Shown: positions 27,234-34,951 of the stretch, one piece after another
Layout: each line of letters opens with the position of its first letter
Numbering within the stretch: position 1 is the first letter of the stretch
NCBI RefSeq assembly: GCF_900115365.1
Contig: NZ_FOWD01000001.1
Location: 62,001-126,000, forward strand
Source: Anaerocolumna aminovalerica
GTDB lineage: Bacteria; Bacillota; Clostridia; Lachnospirales; Lachnospiraceae
Direction: 5' to 3'
DNA length: 64,000 nt
Notes under the pieces: generated by a model
Told to the model about the DNA's origin: nothing
Seen by the model: only the letters and a program-made list of their open reading frames with translations
The model's database searches: none
Position numbers and translations under genes: made by a program

Positions 27234-27824
27234 ATGGCAAAACTATATTTTAAGTACGGTTGTATGAATAGCAGTAAATCAGCAAATTTACTAATGATTA
27301 AGCACAATTATGAAGAACAGGGATTTAGAGTAGCATTATTAAAACCCTCTCTGGATGACAGAGAAGGAAAAGCAGTTATTAAATCACGCATTGGGTTAGA
27401 AGCAAAGTGTGGTTTGGTTAGTCCTGGAAGCTCTATAAATAATTATTATGATGCAAATGCAACGGATGTATTAATGATTGATGAAGCTCAATTCTTAACG
27501 GAAAAACAAGTAGATGAGCTTTATAAAATATCATTTGATATTCCGGTAATATGTTTTGGATTGTTAATAGATTATTCACAGCATTTATTTGAAGGGAGCA
27601 AGCGACTGATTGAGCTATCAGAGAGTATTCATGAAATAAAAACCGTATGTCAGTGTGGAGCAAGAGCCAATTACAATGGCAGATTCGATAGTGAAGGAAA
27701 CCTGATCACTTCCGGTGAGCAAATAGTTATCGGTGGCAATGAGAGGTACAAAGCATTGTGTAAAAAATGCTATGAAAGTCTGAAAAACCAGGCACTGGAA
27801 AAAAGGAAATATTTATCGAAGTAA
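27234..27824 (+). CDS. tdk: thymidine kinase
   Basis: The 196-residue type-II thymidine kinase phosphorylates thymidine to dTMP in nucleotide salvage. The P-loop YGCMNSSKSA (about residues 8-17) is followed by MIDEAQFL (about 81-88) with the catalytic Glu, and a C-terminal zinc site made of C-Q-C and C-K-K-C. The P-loop has SSKS where many members have SGKS/T. The thymidine-contacting lasso region (YNGRFDSEGNLI...GGNERYKALC) is intact. Confidence 0.92.
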   Translation: MAKLYFKYGCMNSSKSANLLMIKHNYEEQGFRVALLKPSLDDREGKAVIKSRIGLEAKCGLVSPGSSINNYYDANATDVLMIDEAQFLTEKQVDELYKISFDIPVICFGLLIDYSQHLFEGSKRLIELSESIHEIKTVCQCGARANYNGRFDSEGNLITSGEQIVIGGNERYKALCKKCYESLKNQALEKRKYLSK

Positions 27825-28153
27825 TCTAGTAGCCAGTCACGAACTGCAGAGAGTGGAAAAAATAGAAAAAGGGATGGGAATTCAAAACTAAACTATCAAG
27901 ACAATAGTACATGTCATTCTAAAGTAAATTTATATAAAGCATAATCGTTGAAGAAGTATGATAGATTAGGATTCTTCCGGTTAATAAAGCTTTTTCAAAT
28001 TTACTTTAGAGTGGCATTATTTTTTCATAATTATGCAGATCCTGTGGCTGTATAGTGCTCTGATTTCACTTTTTAAAAAGGATTGATTAATTTAGCCCAT
28101 AGTATATAATAGATTTAATAGTTTTTTTGAATGTTTAAGAGGAGAGAGGATAT
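27825..28153. other. intergenic region with a large palindromic element
   Basis: The 329-base gap contains the 107-nt palindrome at 27911-28017. No additional gene or clear promoter box was recognised. Confidence 0.5.
27911..28017. repeat. 107-nt element with 21-bp terminal inverted repeats
   Basis: The ends pair over 21 bases with two mismatches: ATGtCAtTCTAAAGTAAATT on the left (27911 onward) against the complement of AATTTACTTTAGAGTGGCAT on the right (ending 28017). The roughly 65-base loop holds a further GAAGAA/TTCTTC pair. TTATTTTTT follows, so it could be an unusually large terminator for tdk. Otherwise it could be a MITE-like insertion, although no target-site duplication is obvious. 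Confidence 0.65.
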
Positions 28154-29011
28154 ATGAATAATATTAAAGTTATAGCAGACAGTACCTGTGATTTATCTAA
28201 GGACTTATTGGAACGGTACGATATTAGTATAATACCCTTGTGTATTAATATGGACGATAGAAGTTATAAAGATGGAATTGACATTGCACCGGAAGATATA
28301 TTTGCGTGGTCAGATAAGACCGGCAACACCCCTAAAACAGCAGCTCCGGTTTTAAATGATGCCATCGAATTTATAAAGCCATATGTTGAAGCAAATAAAG
28401 ACATTATATTCATAGGTATTTCAGAGGATATGTCATCCACCTGCAATGTAATGCGATTAGCAGGAGAGTTCTATAACTATCATCATAAAATATATAGTAT
28501 TAATTCCAAAAGCTTATCAACTGGAATCGGATTCCAGGTATTAAAAGCTGCAACTATGGCTGAGGAAGGTTATTCTGCTGAAGAAATTGTTCACTATATT
28601 TCAGATGTTATGAGAGATAAAGTGAAAGCAAGCTTTATAGTGGATACTTTAATATATCTGGCCCGTGGAGGCAGATGTTCAACTGTAACAGCATTGATTG
28701 GTAATACATTAAAGTTAAAACCTATGATTGTAGTATCCGAAGGAAAGATGTCTGTAGGGAAAAAATATAGAGGCAGTCATAAAGCCGTACTTTTAAAATA
28801 TGCCAAAGATTTGAAAGAAAATTTATTAAGTGCAGATACTGATAGAGTGTTTATAACGCACTCCGGATGTGAGGATGAAGTTGTTGAAGAACTATACGAT
28901 TTTTTAAAAGGTCTGAACGTATTTAAAGAAATTACAGTAACCCGTGCCGGAGGCGTAATTACAAGTCATTGCGGACCTAAAACATTAGGTATTTTATATG
29001 TTACCAAATAA
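28154..29011 (+). CDS. DegV family protein (fatty-acid binding)
   Basis: The 285-residue cytoplasmic DegV/FakB-fold protein is expected to bind a fatty acid. The N-terminal domain opens with IKVIADSTCDLSKDLL and has the TAAPVLNDAIEF segment and GISEDMSSTCN; the C-terminal domain carries the lipid-pocket features IYLARGGRCSTVTALIGNTLKLKPMI. In Firmicutes some members supply fatty acids to the FakA kinase for phospholipid synthesis. No fakA is present here. The start is ATG 28154 behind AGGAGAGAGG. Confidence 0.88.
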   Translation: MNNIKVIADSTCDLSKDLLERYDISIIPLCINMDDRSYKDGIDIAPEDIFAWSDKTGNTPKTAAPVLNDAIEFIKPYVEANKDIIFIGISEDMSSTCNVMRLAGEFYNYHHKIYSINSKSLSTGIGFQVLKAATMAEEGYSAEEIVHYISDVMRDKVKASFIVDTLIYLARGGRCSTVTALIGNTLKLKPMIVVSEGKMSVGKKYRGSHKAVLLKYAKDLKENLLSADTDRVFITHSGCEDEVVEELYDFLKGLNVFKEITVTRAGGVITSHCGPKTLGILYVTK

Positions 29012-29031
29012 GTATTTAGACAGGAGCGTTT

Positions 29032-29412
29032 ATGAAAACAACAAATGAAGTAGTATTGTTATATAATATTAACCCTGAGAAACTGAATAAAATAAGATTT
29101 GTTCTGGTTCGGATGGGAGTCAGAAATAAAATAATTACAAAAGATATGTATTTACAAACAATCGGTTCTCTTGCCGGAATAAAAGGCTTTGAAAAGAATC
29201 AGGAAGATTATACAGGAGAAGGCTTTACTGATGAAATGCTGGTGATGAGAGGTTTTACCAGCAAACGTATTGATGAATTATTGAGATTATTTAGAAATAA
29301 TAATATTGAAAAAATACCTTTAAAAGCAATTCTAACGGAACATAATATACAGTGGAATTCACTGGAGTTATATAAAGAATTAAAGGAAGAACATGAAGCA
29401 ATGAAGGGCTGA
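29032..29412 (+). CDS. DUF3783-type protein
   Basis: The 126-residue soluble protein begins with a short alpha/beta unit (NEVVLLYNINPEKLNKIRFVLVRMGV) and includes the motif EMLVMRGFTSKRIDELLRLFR (about residues 65-85) found in DUF3783 proteins of Clostridia. Function is unknown. It follows the DegV gene by 20 bases and is probably co-transcribed. Confidence 0.65.
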   Translation: MKTTNEVVLLYNINPEKLNKIRFVLVRMGVRNKIITKDMYLQTIGSLAGIKGFEKNQEDYTGEGFTDEMLVMRGFTSKRIDELLRLFRNNNIEKIPLKAILTEHNIQWNSLELYKELKEEHEAMKG

Positions 29413-29455
29413 TTAATGTGGAGAGATTGTAAAAACTAGTTCTTACAACCGCTGC

Positions 29456-29474
29456 TATGTGCACGGAGCACATA
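29456..29474. repeat. hairpin upstream of the DUF6054-like gene
   Basis: TATGTGC-acgga-GCACATA, a perfect 7-bp stem, 48 bases upstream of the next start and without a T-run. Confidence 0.4.
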
Positions 29475-29493
29475 TTTACTGCCCTTATTAAAA

Positions 29494-29524
29494 AGCACGA
29501 AATGCTGGAATTGAGGTTAAGATG
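29494..29524 (+). promoter_or_regulatory. translation-start leader similar to the one at 4601
   Basis: A small stem-loop AGCA-cgaaa-TGCT is followed by ggaattgaggttaag and ATG 29522. The last 15 bases differ from the leader at 4615-4629 by only one substitution plus one inserted A, and both follow a hairpin directly. Confidence 0.4.
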
Positions 29525-29860
29525 GGACAAACATTTATGGTATCAATATCCATTCAGGAGGCAGCAGAAATTATCTATGATGAGGTTGTGGGCGGCAGTA
29601 TTACCGGAGAATTAATTGATAAATATGAGATTGAGGATGGAAGGACTTTAAAGTGTATGGTTCAGGTGTTTGAAAAACATTACTACCGTGCCGGAAACCG
29701 TTTAACATTAACGGTTGTCCTAGATAATTTAGAGGGTAATACAAGAGTACATTATTCAAGCGGCGGCGGGGGAGAAGGATTATTTCGATTCGACTGGGGA
29801 GCAGCGGAAGATTTTGCAGATATTGTACTGGACGCATTAGAAGAATACAGAATAAACTGA
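29522..29860 (+). CDS. DUF6054-like small protein
   Basis: The 112-residue soluble protein has the pattern VFEKHYYRAGNRLTLTVVLDNLEGNTRVHYSSGGGGEG and FDWGAAEDFAD, which I associate with the uncharacterised DUF6054 family of Firmicutes. It is predicted to be mostly beta strand with a Gly-rich loop at about residues 80-86. No catalytic motif was identified. It is 12 bases upstream of the aldo/keto reductase gene and probably shares its transcript. Confidence 0.6.
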   Translation: MGQTFMVSISIQEAAEIIYDEVVGGSITGELIDKYEIEDGRTLKCMVQVFEKHYYRAGNRLTLTVVLDNLEGNTRVHYSSGGGGEGLFRFDWGAAEDFADIVLDALEEYRIN

Positions 29861-29872
29861 AAGGAAATTAAT

Positions 29873-30760
29873 ATGAATAATACTTGTACTAATTTATCTT
29901 CAACATTAGATTTGTCAAATGGAGTTAAAATCCCATGCATTGGATTCGGAACATGGAAAATGCCTGACGAGGTAGTGGAGGATGCGGTAAGTAATGCCAT
30001 TACTTGCGGTTATCGACATATTGATACTGCTGCAGCTTATTTTAATGAGGCTGGAGTTGGTAAAGGTATCAAAAAATCTGGTATCAGAAGAGAAGAACTT
30101 TTTGTAACCAGTAAGCTTCCCAATGCACACCATGGTTATGAAAATACCTTGGCTTCATTTCATGAGTCATTAAAACGTTTGGATTTGGACTATCTTGATT
30201 TATATTTGATTCACTGGCCGGTAGTTGAAGAACATAAAGATTGTTATGAAGAAGATATTATTGAGACCTGGCAGGCTTTTGAAAAATTATATGAAGAGGG
30301 AAAAATAAGAGCCATTGGTGTAAGTAATTTTATGATTGAACATTTGGAAATATTGATAAAGAATTCCAAGATAAAACCAATGGTTAATCAAATTCAGTTA
30401 AATCCACAATGTACGGAAGACAAACTACTTGCGTATTGCAGGGAAAATAATATTTGTGTGGAAGGCTGGAGCCCGTTAATTCAAGGAAAGGCGTTTGAAA
30501 GAGAAATATTACAGGATATGGCCAGAAAGTATAATAAAACCATTGCCCAGATTTGTGTACGTTTTGTATTCCAACTTGGTGCGATTCCCATTCCAAAATC
30601 AGCAAATCCGGACAGAATTATAAACAATGGAGATGTATTTGATTTTGAAATCTCTGAGGAAGATATGAAAGCAATTGCATCCTTAAATGTATATGGAAGA
30701 ATAGGTGACCAACCCAATGTTCCAAGAAAGTTCCAAAATGCCGGATTTAAAATATCATAA
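29873..30760 (+). CDS. aldo/keto reductase
   Basis: The 295-residue NADPH-dependent carbonyl reductase belongs to the AKR superfamily. The catalytic tetrad is complete: Asp51 and Tyr56 in RHIDTAAAYFNE, Lys81 in FVTSKLPN and His114 in LYLIHWPV. The C-terminal cofactor-binding stretch IPIPKSANPDRIINN is present. It resembles the 2,5-diketo-gluconate reductase/YvgN group. The substrate is not predictable. Confidence 0.92.
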   Translation: MNNTCTNLSSTLDLSNGVKIPCIGFGTWKMPDEVVEDAVSNAITCGYRHIDTAAAYFNEAGVGKGIKKSGIRREELFVTSKLPNAHHGYENTLASFHESLKRLDLDYLDLYLIHWPVVEEHKDCYEEDIIETWQAFEKLYEEGKIRAIGVSNFMIEHLEILIKNSKIKPMVNQIQLNPQCTEDKLLAYCRENNICVEGWSPLIQGKAFEREILQDMARKYNKTIAQICVRFVFQLGAIPIPKSANPDRIINNGDVFDFEISEEDMKAIASLNVYGRIGDQPNVPRKFQNAGFKIS

Positions 30761-30961
30761 GATAATACCAATCCTGCTTTGCTGTTTCGTTTTTGAGGTC
30801 TATAACGGATTCGTATAGGTAATGAGCTGATTTTAGAATTATTCCATTTTAGAAAAATATTATAAATACTTAATAGTAAAACCATTGTTTAATCTTATAA
30901 TTCTTAGTAAAATAAATGTTAATTACTATGAATAGAGTAAACATGAAAGGACTTAAGGAAT

Positions 30962-31363
30962 ATGAATTTTAATAATAGATTTCGTAATTTTATGATGGGA
31001 AGATACGGAGTGGATCAACTTAATAAATTTTTACTTGGTCTTGGCTTAATCATAATGATTATCTCTATGTTCTTTCCTAATATTATTACTTATAACTTGG
31101 CCCTTATCTTAATAATTATATGTTATTTTCGAATGTTTTCCAGAAATCATGCCAAACGATATAAGGAAAATAATATATATTTAGATTATAAGAACCGCTT
31201 TTTAAGTATCTTTAAAAAACTAAAGTATAATTCGGAGCAAAGAAGAAAATATCATATTTATAAATGTCCAACTTGTTCCCAGAAAATACGTATTCCAAAA
31301 GGAAAGGGTAAAATCTGTATTACATGTCCAAAATGTCATGCGGAGTTTATACGAAGAAGTTAA
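30962..31363 (+). CDS. small membrane protein with zinc-ribbon C-terminus
   Basis: The 133-residue protein has two adjacent hydrophobic helices (about residues 24-42 and 45-60), a basic linker and a C-terminal zinc ribbon with C-P-T-C and C-P-K-C knuckles (about residues 101-128). The start is ATG 30962. The family is seen in Lachnospiraceae-type genomes but its role is unknown. Confidence 0.7.
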   Translation: MNFNNRFRNFMMGRYGVDQLNKFLLGLGLIIMIISMFFPNIITYNLALILIIICYFRMFSRNHAKRYKENNIYLDYKNRFLSIFKKLKYNSEQRRKYHIYKCPTCSQKIRIPKGKGKICITCPKCHAEFIRRS

Positions 31364-31723
31364 TATTTATAGAACGGAACGGTTAGCATTAATCTTCGTT
31401 AGAAATAGATAAAACCTATGCAAAACCGTATAAATTAAAGAGTATAAACATGTTTTATTTGATTTTTTACACATTTCTTTAAGGCATCTTAGATAATAAA
31501 TACAATAAAAGCCATCAAATACCATAGATAGTTATAGTTAGATATCTTACTATGGTTTTGATGGCTTTATTAATTTCATTAATTAACTCAGTTATTTTTT
31601 AATGCTTCTGCTTGTTCTGTTATAATCTTATAATCCTCATTTGAATTAGAATAGGAATACCTTTCATATTTATGATATAATGGCAAATACAAAAATAAAA
31701 TTTTAATAATGGAGTGATAGAAA
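31364..31723. other. intergenic region before nth
   Basis: The 360-base gap has one clear feature, the terminator-like repeat at 31506-31572. The rest is AT-rich with no gene; a promoter for the endonuclease gene is presumably at about 31640-31690 but no consensus boxes stand out. Confidence 0.5.
31506..31572. terminator. terminator-like inverted repeat
   Basis: Long stem ATAAAGCCATCAAA-ACCATAG pairing with CTATGGT-TTTGATGGCTTTAT over about 20 bases with small irregularities, symmetrical enough to work in both directions. Confidence 0.7.
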
Positions 31724-32371
31724 ATGACAAAAGAATCAGTAAAGCATATATTGGAAACCTTGGACAAAGAGTACGGAACTACTAAAGAGGGCTTTCTTCA
31801 TTCTAAGGATTGGCAGCTATTGCTTGCCATTATGCTTAGTGCACAAAGTACGGACAAGCAGGTAGAAGAAATACTGCCAAAATTGTGGGAGAGATTTCCC
31901 ACCATTGAATCCATAGCAGATGCACCTTTAGAAGACATTGAGGAACATATTAAATCCGTCGGTTTGTATAAAAACAAAGCAAAGAATATGAAAAATTGCT
32001 GTAATCAAATCCTTGCAGAACATGGCGGCAAAGTGCCAGTCAATATAGATGAGCTGGTGAATTTGTCCGGTGTGGGAAGAAAAACAGCTACCTTATTTTT
32101 AGCGGATGCCTACGGGATACCAGGGGTGACGGTGGATACCCACGTGATGCGTATTACACAGCGCCTCGGCTGGGTACAGGGAAAAAATCCGGTACAAATA
32201 GAAAAGGAATTAATGGAACTGCTTCCGAAAGAATATTGGAACCGTATTAATTTTCAATTGATTTATCATGGAAGAAGTATTTGTACTGCAAGGAAATCTA
32301 ATTGCGGTTCCTGTACTTTAAATCCATGGTGTGAGAAGAAAGGGACTGATTTTTACTGTAATAAAAAGTAA
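31724..32371 (+). CDS. nth: endonuclease III
   Basis: The 215-residue DNA glycosylase/AP lyase removes oxidised pyrimidines in base excision repair. The helix-hairpin-helix LSGVGRKTA contains catalytic Lys120 and VDTHV contains catalytic Asp138, the same numbering as E. coli Nth. The C-terminal iron-sulfur motif is complete (C-x6-C-x2-C-x5-C, CTARKSNCGSCTLNPWC). The start is ATG 31724 behind GGAGTG. Confidence 0.96.
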   Translation: MTKESVKHILETLDKEYGTTKEGFLHSKDWQLLLAIMLSAQSTDKQVEEILPKLWERFPTIESIADAPLEDIEEHIKSVGLYKNKAKNMKNCCNQILAEHGGKVPVNIDELVNLSGVGRKTATLFLADAYGIPGVTVDTHVMRITQRLGWVQGKNPVQIEKELMELLPKEYWNRINFQLIYHGRSICTARKSNCGSCTLNPWCEKKGTDFYCNKK

Positions 32372-32408
32372 TTGTAACAAAAAATATGCTTTTTCGACAA
32401 TTTTTTTA

Positions 32409-32437
32409 TTGACAAATTACAAAAATAGCAATATGAT
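32409..32437 (+). promoter_or_regulatory. sigma-A promoter of the lacI-type gene
   Basis: TTGACA (32409-32414), a 17-base spacer and TATGAT (32432-32437). Near-consensus boxes with ideal spacing. Confidence 0.85.
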
Positions 32438-32442
32438 TAAGA

Positions 32443-32460
32443 TGTGTTAACGATACCACA
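32443..32460. promoter_or_regulatory. LacI-family operator overlapping the transcription start
   Basis: TGTGTTAACGATACCACA is a pseudo-palindrome with 14 of 18 positions symmetrical and a central CG, the hallmark of LacI/GalR-family operators. It begins 5 bases after the -10 box, so binding should block transcription and autoregulate the repressor. Confidence 0.72.
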
Positions 32461-32474
32461 TAGGGGAAAATAAT

Positions 32475-33455
32475 ATGGCAACGATTAAAGAAGTAGCAAA
32501 GCTGGCAGGGGTTGGAACGTCTACTGTAACAAGGTATTTTAAAGAAGGTAGCTATATCAGCGAAGAAGCAAAAGAAAAGATTAAAAAGGCATGTGAGGAG
32601 CTTAACTACTTTCCCAATGCAATTGCAAGGGCAATGAAATCAAATAAAAGCTATACTATCGGACTTATGATACCTACCATCACCAATCCGTTTTTTACAG
32701 AATTAGTAGAAACAATAGAACAAAATTTTATGAAAGCAGGTTACAAAACCGTTCTATGCAATACCAACGGTAATATTGAGCTGGAAAAGAACTATTTAAA
32801 AATGGCAATATCCAGTTGTTTTGACGGAATTATTTTTATTACCGGCTCTTCCAAATTTGAAGATCTGGAATCCAATATTCCCACTTTAACACTGGACAGA
32901 AAAAGCTCAAAGCCTAATTCTAATATAACCATAATCAGCGATCACAGGCAGGGAGCGGTTATTGGCAGCAAGCATCTTATTGACTGCGGCTGCAATAAAA
33001 TTTTGTATCTATCAGGAGGTGATAACATCCCATCTAAAGAAAGGCAGGCAGCTTTTGAAGAAGTTATGAAGGAATACGGCATTGTCTATGAAGTAAAGGA
33101 ATGGGACATTATAACAGAGGATGAAAAAGAAGGGTTGCTAAATAAGGGTTTTGATGGTGTATTTGCTTGGAACGACATTACGGCAATTGAACTTTTAAAC
33201 TATCTTTATAAAAAAAACAAGAAAGTTCCGGAAGAAATTCAGATCTTAGGATTTGATAATATAAAAATGTCGGAATGGGTACACCCTAAACTAACAACTG
33301 TAAGCCAGCCTGTGAGAAGGCTTGGGGAAGAAGCCTTTCGATGTATGATAGGATTAATAGAACAAAAGATTAGTCCGCCTTTTGAAATTATATTGGAGAA
33401 TACACTGGTAATCAGAGAAACAACAAAAGGGTTTCATGATAATAAAAAAGAATAA
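32475..33455 (+). CDS. LacI family transcriptional regulator
   Basis: The 326-residue repressor has an N-terminal helix-turn-helix and hinge (residues 2 to about 60: TIKEVAKLAGVGTSTVTRYF, then a hinge helix near NAIARAMKSNKSYTIGLMIP) and a periplasmic-binding-protein-like sensor domain. It is directly upstream of a nucleoside-type transporter and catabolic operon on the same strand, so the probable effector is a ribosylated compound or its breakdown product. The operator in front of its own gene suggests autoregulation. Confidence 0.93.
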   Translation: MATIKEVAKLAGVGTSTVTRYFKEGSYISEEAKEKIKKACEELNYFPNAIARAMKSNKSYTIGLMIPTITNPFFTELVETIEQNFMKAGYKTVLCNTNGNIELEKNYLKMAISSCFDGIIFITGSSKFEDLESNIPTLTLDRKSSKPNSNITIISDHRQGAVIGSKHLIDCGCNKILYLSGGDNIPSKERQAAFEEVMKEYGIVYEVKEWDIITEDEKEGLLNKGFDGVFAWNDITAIELLNYLYKKNKKVPEEIQILGFDNIKMSEWVHPKLTTVSQPVRRLGEEAFRCMIGLIEQKISPPFEIILENTLVIRETTKGFHDNKKE

Positions 33456-33718
33456 AGCTATAAAGAAAGTACTTATTTAACTCCAAATGAAAATGAACTG
33501 CAAGGGTATATGAGAAACCTGACAAGGATGTTTTGCTCCTGACCCAAACAAAATTATGAGTGCAGGTAAGGACTAGCTTATTTTCATAACGGAGAACCGT
33601 TTGTACATTGTAAAGCAGAAACTATTCAAGTAGTGGAAACTACAGGAGCAGGATATGCTTTTAATGGAGCATTGGAGCACAGCGCAATGCCAGATATAAA
33701 TACACTAGGAGGAATATT
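33456..33718 (+). pseudogene. decayed ribokinase (PfkB family) C-terminal fragment
   Basis: Reading in the frame of the upstream repressor gives two well-preserved ribokinase signatures interrupted by stops. TYLTPNENELQ (33471 onward) matches the ribokinase substrate-domain motif TPNE-x-E. AYFHNGEPF and VVETTGAGYAFNGAL (33576-33671) match the catalytic V-D-T-T-G-A-G-D-A-F-N-G-A-L motif. TGA (33540) and TAA (33567) break the frame, the spacing between motifs is too short, the first roughly 185 residues are missing, and the catalytic Asp of GAGD is Tyr. So it is non-functional. A ribokinase would have fitted a nucleoside-hydrolase pathway. Confidence 0.75.
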
Positions 33719-34801
33719 ATGAAAAAAATCATTGTATTAATGGCAACTATGGCTATGGTTATTGGATTAATGGCCGGTTGCAGCAAAAAAGCCGGTTCTG
33801 GAGAATTCAGTGCAGCACTTTTAATACCATACCAAGGAGATCAATCCTTTTATGACTTAGCGGTAGAAGGTATGAAACAAGTGGAAAAAAATGCAAAAGG
33901 TGTTACTACTAAAATTATTGAAATAGGTACTGACGAATCAAAATGGAAATCTTACTTTATTGATGCGGCAGAAGAAGGTTATGATGTAATTCTTAGCTGT
34001 AACTGGCAGATAACTCCTTATATGAATGAGGTTGCGGCAGAATATCCGGAACAAAAATTCATTAACTTTGATATTGAAACTGCTTCAGAATTAGACAATG
34101 TATATTCTATGTTCTACTCCACCAATGAAATTGGTTTCCTATGCGGTGCAGTTGCAGCAGCATCCACTACTTCCACTATGGAATTAGCAGATGAAAACGC
34201 AACCATCGGATTTATCGGCGGTATGGATATCCCTGGAATTAATGACTTCATGGTTGGATATGTGGAAGGTGCAAAATATGTAAATCCTGATATTAAGGTA
34301 GCGGTATCCTATGTTGGAGGCTTCCAGGACGTGGCAACAGCGAAAGAAATTGCCTTAAACCAATACAAATCCGGTATTGATGTTATCTTTGCTTGTGCAG
34401 GTAATGCAGGTAACGGTGTAATTGATGCAGCCAATGAATTAAATAAATATGTAATTGGTGTAGACAGCGATCAAGCTATGCTTTATGCAAAAACAGATGA
34501 AGCCAAAGCTTCCAAAATCATTACTTCCGGCTTTAAAACCATCGATCAAACTATTTTATCATCTGTGGAAAAAGCTCAAAAAGGTGAATTGGAATGGGGT
34601 ACTCATGTTCAATACGGTATTAAGGAAAATGGTATCGGTATTGCCAGAAATGAATTCTATAATAAAGCGCTTACTGATGATGTAAAAGCCAAGGTAGACG
34701 ATGCGGAAAAAGCTTTAAAAGATGGAAAGGTAACTATTCCTACTGCATTTGATATGGATGAAAAGGCCGTTCGTGATTTTAGAGAAAGCGTACAGCCATA
34801 A
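33719..34801 (+). CDS. BMP family ABC transporter substrate-binding lipoprotein
   Basis: The 360-residue basic membrane protein family (PnrA/Med-like) nucleoside-binding lipoprotein has a signal peptide with lipobox M-A-G-C21. Family features are LLIPYQGDQSFYDLAVEGM, EIGFLCGAVAAASTTS, GFIGGMDIPGINDFMVGYVEGAKYVNPDI and FACAGNAGNGVIDAA. It captures purine or related nucleosides outside the cell and passes them to the ATPase/permease genes that follow. The start is ATG 33719 behind AGGAGGA. A hairpin after the gene probably lets this subunit be made in excess. Confidence 0.93.
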   Translation: MKKIIVLMATMAMVIGLMAGCSKKAGSGEFSAALLIPYQGDQSFYDLAVEGMKQVEKNAKGVTTKIIEIGTDESKWKSYFIDAAEEGYDVILSCNWQITPYMNEVAAEYPEQKFINFDIETASELDNVYSMFYSTNEIGFLCGAVAAASTTSTMELADENATIGFIGGMDIPGINDFMVGYVEGAKYVNPDIKVAVSYVGGFQDVATAKEIALNQYKSGIDVIFACAGNAGNGVIDAANELNKYVIGVDSDQAMLYAKTDEAKASKIITSGFKTIDQTILSSVEKAQKGELEWGTHVQYGIKENGIGIARNEFYNKALTDDVKAKVDDAEKALKDGKVTIPTAFDMDEKAVRDFRESVQP

Positions 34802-34847
34802 AACTAAAATAGATATTCTATTTTATGTTGAAATAAATAATTCTAAT

Positions 34848-34879
34848 AGGGTCTGTTAAATTACTAGCAGACCCTTTTT
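34848..34879 (+). terminator. intra-operon terminator/attenuator after the BMP gene
   Basis: AGGGTCTG-n12-CAGACCCT followed by TTTT. It lies between the lipoprotein and ATPase genes, so partial termination would raise lipoprotein levels over the membrane components. Confidence 0.7.
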
Positions 34880-34951
34880 ATAGGATATAGGCGAGGTTTA
34901 TTACGGGAAACCCGCTCTTATATTTACCATCTTAGGTCGGAGGTTGATGGA

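Noticed and set aside
27258-27290. Thymidine kinase P-loop with SSKS instead of SGKS as a sign of inactivation
   Set aside because: The remaining active-site and zinc motifs are intact, and I believe SSK variants occur in other Firmicute thymidine kinases, so I do not treat it as a defect.
30481-30885. Minus-strand 134-codon frame
   Set aside because: It mostly overlaps the aldo/keto reductase gene, and its product resembles no family.
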